Source of the DNA: Streptomyces sp. LUP47B
Lineage (GTDB): Bacteria > Actinomycetota > Actinomycetes > Streptomycetales > Streptomycetaceae
Assembly (NCBI RefSeq): GCF_001746295.1
Contig: NZ_MJAH01000013.1
Span: 143,874 to 207,873, forward strand
Direction: 5' to 3'
Length of the DNA: 64,000 nucleotides
The notes below the pieces were generated by a model, which was not told the DNA's origin, searched no databases, and saw only the letters and a program-made list of their open reading frames with translations. Shown piece after piece: positions 60,875 to 64,000 of the stretch (positions within the stretch are counted from its first letter, which is position 1; every line of letters begins with the position of its first letter). The position numbers were made by a program, and so were the translations under genes.

Positions 60875-63403
60875 TTACTCCGCCTTGATCGCCGCCAGCA
60901 TGTTCATGCGGGCCGCACGGCGGGCCGGCCACAGGGCGGCGAGGATGCCCACCGTCGCCGCCAGCAGCAGGAACACCGCCATCCTGGTCCAGGGCAGGAC
61001 GAGTTCGTACGTTGCCATCTTCGTGCCGAGGAGCTCACCGGCCGCCCAGCCGAAGAAGACGCCCAGGCCGATGCCCAGGACCCCGCCGAACAGGGAGATG
61101 ACCAGGGACTCCAGACGGACCATCCGTTTGATGCCCTTGCGGTCCAGGCCGATCGCGCGGAGCATGCCGATCTCCTGGGACCGCTCGAACACCGACATCG
61201 CGAGGGTGTTGATGACTCCGAGGACCGCGACGATCACCGCCATGGCGAGCAGGCCGTAGAGCATGTTCAGCATCAGCGTGAACATCTGCGCGATGGAGTC
61301 GGACAGATCCTTCTTGTCCTGGACCTTGATGGCCGGGTTGGAGCCGAGGGCCTTCTCCAGCTTGTCCTTGGTCGCGGCGGAGGCGCCGTCGGACGTCTTC
61401 AGCATGACCTGCATGTCGGTCAGATCGCTCAGGTGCGGATTGAGTGTCGCGGTGTCGAGCATGATGCCGCTGATCAGCTCGTTGCCCTCGTAGACCCCGG
61501 CGACCGTGAGCTTCTGCGCCTTGCCGTCCTCGTAGTGGACGGTGAACGTCGAACCCGCCTTCCAGCCGAAGGACTTGGCCCTGTCCTGGTCCACGACCAC
61601 CTGGCTGCCGCCGACCTTGAACGAGCCGTCGTTCACCTTGAGGTCGGTCAGCTCGCCGATGGCGGAGCCGTTGACGCCGGTCAGGTACTCGGTCTCGCCG
61701 TCGATGCGGGAGGCCGCGTTGCGCAGCGGGCTGACGGCGGTGACGTCGTCGACCTTCGCCAGCTTCTTCTCGACGTCCGCCGAGAGTTCGTTGCCGTTGG
61801 CCATGGAGACGACGTAGTCCGCCTTGACGGCCGCCGTCGCCATCTTGTCGATCGACTTCTGCAGGCTGCCCGCCATCACCGTCATACCGGTGATCAGGGT
61901 GAGCCCGATCATCAGCGCGGAGGCCGTGGCGGCCGTACGGCGCGGGTTGCGCACCGAGTTCTGGCGGGCCAGCTTCCCGGAGATGCCGAAGACGCGCAGG
62001 AGCGGTGCCGCGGCCGCGATCAGCGGGCGGGACAGCAAGGGGGTGAGGATGAAGACACCGATGATCAGCAGGACCGCGCCCATGCCCATGGGGGCCTGGC
62101 CGTCCGAGCCGTCCATGGTGGTGGCCGCCAGGATCACGGCGACACCCGCCCCGCTGAACAGCGCGCCCAGCGTGTTGCGCAGCACCAGCGACTTGGTCGT
62201 CGCCTTCGCGTGCACACTGCTCATCGCCGCGACCGGCGGGATCTTCGCCGCCCTGCGGCCCGGCAGCCAGGCCGCCAGCATGGTGATCAGGACGCCGACC
62301 GCGAGGGCCGTGCCGACCGTGCCCGGCGTGATGACGAGCGGCCCGTCCGGGACGGTCGCCCCGAGCGTGCCCATGAGGGACTTGAGCCCGGCGCCGATAC
62401 CGATACCGGCCACCAGACCGGTCACGGCGGCGACCAGACCCACCACGAACGCCTCGATCAGCACCGACCGCGTGACCTGCCTGCGAGACGCGCCGACGGC
62501 CCTGAGCAGTGCCAGCTCCTTGGTGCGCTGGGCGACCAGCATGGTGAAGGTGTTGGCGATGATGAAGGTGCCGACGAAGAGCGCGATGCCCGCGAAGACC
62601 AGCAGTCCCTGCTTGAGACCGCTCATCGAGGAGGAGATCAACCGGGCCTGGCTGTCGGCGAGTTCCTTGCCGGTGGTGGTCTCCACCCGGTCGGCGGGGA
62701 GCGCCTTCTTCAGCGCCGCCTGCAGCGCGGTCTGGGAGGTGCCGGAGGCCGCCTTCACGTCGATCTCGTCGTACGTCCCCGGCTTGCCGAACAGCTTCTG
62801 GGCGGTGGCCGTGTCGAAGAGGGCGAGGCTGCCGCCGGCAGCGACATTGCCGTCGTCGGTGGTGAAGACGCCGGTGACGACCGGCTTCAGGACCGGGCCG
62901 TCGACCGAGATGCGCACGGTGTCGCCGACCTTGTAGCCGGACCGCTTCGCGGTCTCGGAGTCGATCGCGACCTGGTTCGCGCCGTGCGGTGCGGCGCCCT
63001 CGGACAGCGGGTACCGGGGGTCCTTGTCCCCGTAGTAGTTGCCGCCCTGCGACTGGAAGCCGCCGCCGATGAGCTTGCCGTCCTTGTCGGCGATGGCGGT
63101 GAAGCCGCTGACGACGCCGATGGCGTGGGAGGCCCCCGGAACCCCGGCGCTCTTCTCGAGCAGCGCCTGGGTCAGGTCGGGGCTCTTCCCGATCGTGTTG
63201 CCCTTGTCCTCCCGGGACTTGGCGGTGACGGCCACGTCGACCTGGTCGAAGCCCTTGGCCGAACTCTTCTGGTAGGCCTCGGAGATGGTGTTGGTGAAGA
63301 CCAGCGTGCCGGACACGAACGCCACGCCGAGCATGACGGCGAGCACGGTCATGAGCAGTCTGGCCTTGTGCGCGAGTACGTTGCGCAGGGCGGTGCGGAA
63401 CAT
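60875..63403 (-). CDS. ABC transporter permease, FtsX/MacB family (tandem FtsX domains)
   Basis: 842 residues. N-terminal segment (MFRTALRNVLAHKARLLMTVLAVMLGVAFVSG), large extracytoplasmic domain, first FtsX module (about 260-400, TKELALLRAVGASRRQVTRSVLIEAFVVG), central segments, second extracytoplasmic domain and second FtsX module (about 705-842, FERSQEIGMLRAIGLDRKG). ATG 63403 overlaps the ATPase stop (ATGA); the longer open frame upstream lies within the ATPase gene. Same plan as the permease at 30495-33074; the two systems are paralogous. Substrate unknown. Confidence 0.92.
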   Translation of the reverse strand: MFRTALRNVLAHKARLLMTVLAVMLGVAFVSGTLVFTNTISEAYQKSSAKGFDQVDVAVTAKSREDKGNTIGKSPDLTQALLEKSAGVPGASHAIGVVSGFTAIADKDGKLIGGGFQSQGGNYYGDKDPRYPLSEGAAPHGANQVAIDSETAKRSGYKVGDTVRISVDGPVLKPVVTGVFTTDDGNVAAGGSLALFDTATAQKLFGKPGTYDEIDVKAASGTSQTALQAALKKALPADRVETTTGKELADSQARLISSSMSGLKQGLLVFAGIALFVGTFIIANTFTMLVAQRTKELALLRAVGASRRQVTRSVLIEAFVVGLVAAVTGLVAGIGIGAGLKSLMGTLGATVPDGPLVITPGTVGTALAVGVLITMLAAWLPGRRAAKIPPVAAMSSVHAKATTKSLVLRNTLGALFSGAGVAVILAATTMDGSDGQAPMGMGAVLLIIGVFILTPLLSRPLIAAAAPLLRVFGISGKLARQNSVRNPRRTAATASALMIGLTLITGMTVMAGSLQKSIDKMATAAVKADYVVSMANGNELSADVEKKLAKVDDVTAVSPLRNAASRIDGETEYLTGVNGSAIGELTDLKVNDGSFKVGGSQVVVDQDRAKSFGWKAGSTFTVHYEDGKAQKLTVAGVYEGNELISGIMLDTATLNPHLSDLTDMQVMLKTSDGASAATKDKLEKALGSNPAIKVQDKKDLSDSIAQMFTLMLNMLYGLLAMAVIVAVLGVINTLAMSVFERSQEIGMLRAIGLDRKGIKRMVRLESLVISLFGGVLGIGLGVFFGWAAGELLGTKMATYELVLPWTRMAVFLLLAATVGILAALWPARRAARMNMLAAIKAE

Positions 63404-64000
63404 CAGGAGGTACGGCCCTTCGCGTCGAACTGCTTCATGAAGTCGAGCACGTTGTCGGCGGTGGGCTGGTACATCTCGTCGACGATCCGGCCGTCCGCGA
63501 GGAACACCACCCGGTCCGCGTACGCCGCGGCCACCGGGTCGTGGGTCACCATGACGACCGTCTGCCCCAGCTCCCGCACGGAGTTGCGCAGGAAGCCCAG
63601 CACCTCGGCGCCGGAGCGGGAGTCGAGGTTTCCGGTCGGCTCGTCGCCGAAGATGATGTCGGGCCTGGACGCCAGTGCCCGGGCGACGGCGACACGCTGC
63701 TGCTGGCCGCCGGAGAGCTGGGCGGGCCGGTGGCTGAGGCGGTCCCGCAGGCCGACCATCTGGATGACCGACTCCAGCCACTGCTTGTCCGGTTTGCGGC
63801 CGGCGATGTCCATCGGGAGGGTGATGTTCTCCAGGGCCGTCAGGGTCGGCAGCAGATTGAACGCCTGGAAGATGAAGCCGATCTTGTCCCGCCGCAGCTT
63901 GGTCAGCTGCTTGTCCTTCAGGGAGCCGAGCTCGGTCTCGCCGATGCGGACCGAACCGGAGGAGAAGGTGTCGAGGCCGGCGACGCAGTGCATCAGCGTG
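63403..64000 (-). CDS. ABC transporter ATP-binding protein, MacB/LolD type (5' end outside window)
   Basis: The last 198 residues of the ATPase; the start and Walker A are beyond base 64000. Q loop FIFQAFNLLPTL, signature LSGGQQQRVAVARALA, Walker B IIFGDEPTGNLDS and H loop VTHD are present. It is strikingly similar to the ATPase at 29710-30498 over its whole visible length, including the C-terminal FDA(K/R)GRTS. First gene of the operon with the FtsX-type permease, on the minus strand. Confidence 0.92.
   Translation of the reverse strand, partial: TLMHCVAGLDTFSSGSVRIGETELGSLKDKQLTKLRRDKIGFIFQAFNLLPTLTALENITLPMDIAGRKPDKQWLESVIQMVGLRDRLSHRPAQLSGGQQQRVAVARALASRPDIIFGDEPTGNLDSRSGAEVLGFLRNSVRELGQTVVMVTHDPVAAAYADRVVFLADGRIVDEMYQPTADNVLDFMKQFDAKGRTS

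Noticed and set aside
63404..63781. Long N-terminal extension of the second ABC permease
   Set aside because: The extension is the ATPase gene read in another frame; the ATG at 63403 with ATGA overlap is the real start.

Overview
The window is high-GC DNA (roughly 70% G+C, GTG starts common, SD-led and leaderless starts mixed) whose gene content and order (galE-galK, ppc, pth-rplY, prs-glmU-tRNA-Gln, mfd, mazG, rpfC-rpfA-eno-divIC, ppx, ndh, cfa) is that of the conserved core of a Streptomyces chromosome. No insertion sequences, prophage genes, integrases or CRISPR arrays were seen. The genus call is inference from gene order, sortase-E-type LAETG signal, duplicated Rpf genes and DnaA boxes of Streptomyces type.

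Region by region. 1-8.5 kb: end of the galactose operon, a membrane protein, a GNAT enzyme, a LuxR-type response regulator behind a strongly folded leader, a MarR repressor divergent from trans-aconitate methyltransferase with a clear operator between them, a CsbD protein, two tandem zinc-ribbon-like paralogues, and a desaturase-TetR operon. 8.5-17 kb: ppc, a LAETG cell-wall protein, pth, rplY, prs, glmU and tRNA-Gln(TTG), the last part all on the minus strand. 17-25 kb: an orphan histidine kinase, then a compact cluster of polymorphic-toxin-type domains (YwqJ-like deaminase with SUKH-3; WHH nuclease fused to SUKH; a 1028-residue protein with a possible deaminase region and a SUKH-4 end), followed by a coiled-coil protein. 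25-33 kb: a C-rich repeat tract, an acetate-type symporter with its DUF485 partner, an MFS exporter and a MacB/FtsX-type ABC exporter. 33-37 kb: mfd, preceded by three DnaA boxes spaced exactly 31 bp and followed by a 30-bp minisatellite. 37-51 kb: mostly accessory functions: TetR with an SCO6745-like protein, an orphan antitoxin-like peptide, a lipoprotein HNH nuclease, lipoproteins, an HTH-DNA methylase-specificity fusion, a soluble Ser/Thr kinase with TPR-like tail, a DUF1906 protein, a SurA-like lipoprotein, mazG and a P450. 51-60.5 kb: rpfC, a c-di-AMP (ydaO) riboswitch ahead of rpfA, eno, divIC, DUF501, ppx, and ndh behind two Rex-type operators, then cfa. 60.5-64 kb: a repeat tract and a second ABC exporter paralogous to the first, cut by the window edge.

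How it fits together. Much of the window is central metabolism and envelope supply: PEP carboxylase and enolase around the PEP node, PRPP and UDP-GlcNAc synthesis, Rpf muralytic enzymes under c-di-AMP control, NADH dehydrogenase under likely NADH/NAD control. The best candidate for a less described system is the toxin/immunity-domain cluster at 18.4-24.0 kb, which has no secretion signal or export gene and in which nuclease and SUKH domains share one polypeptide. The phased DnaA-box triplet at 33.2 kb and the HTH-methylase at 42.8 kb are the next most interesting.
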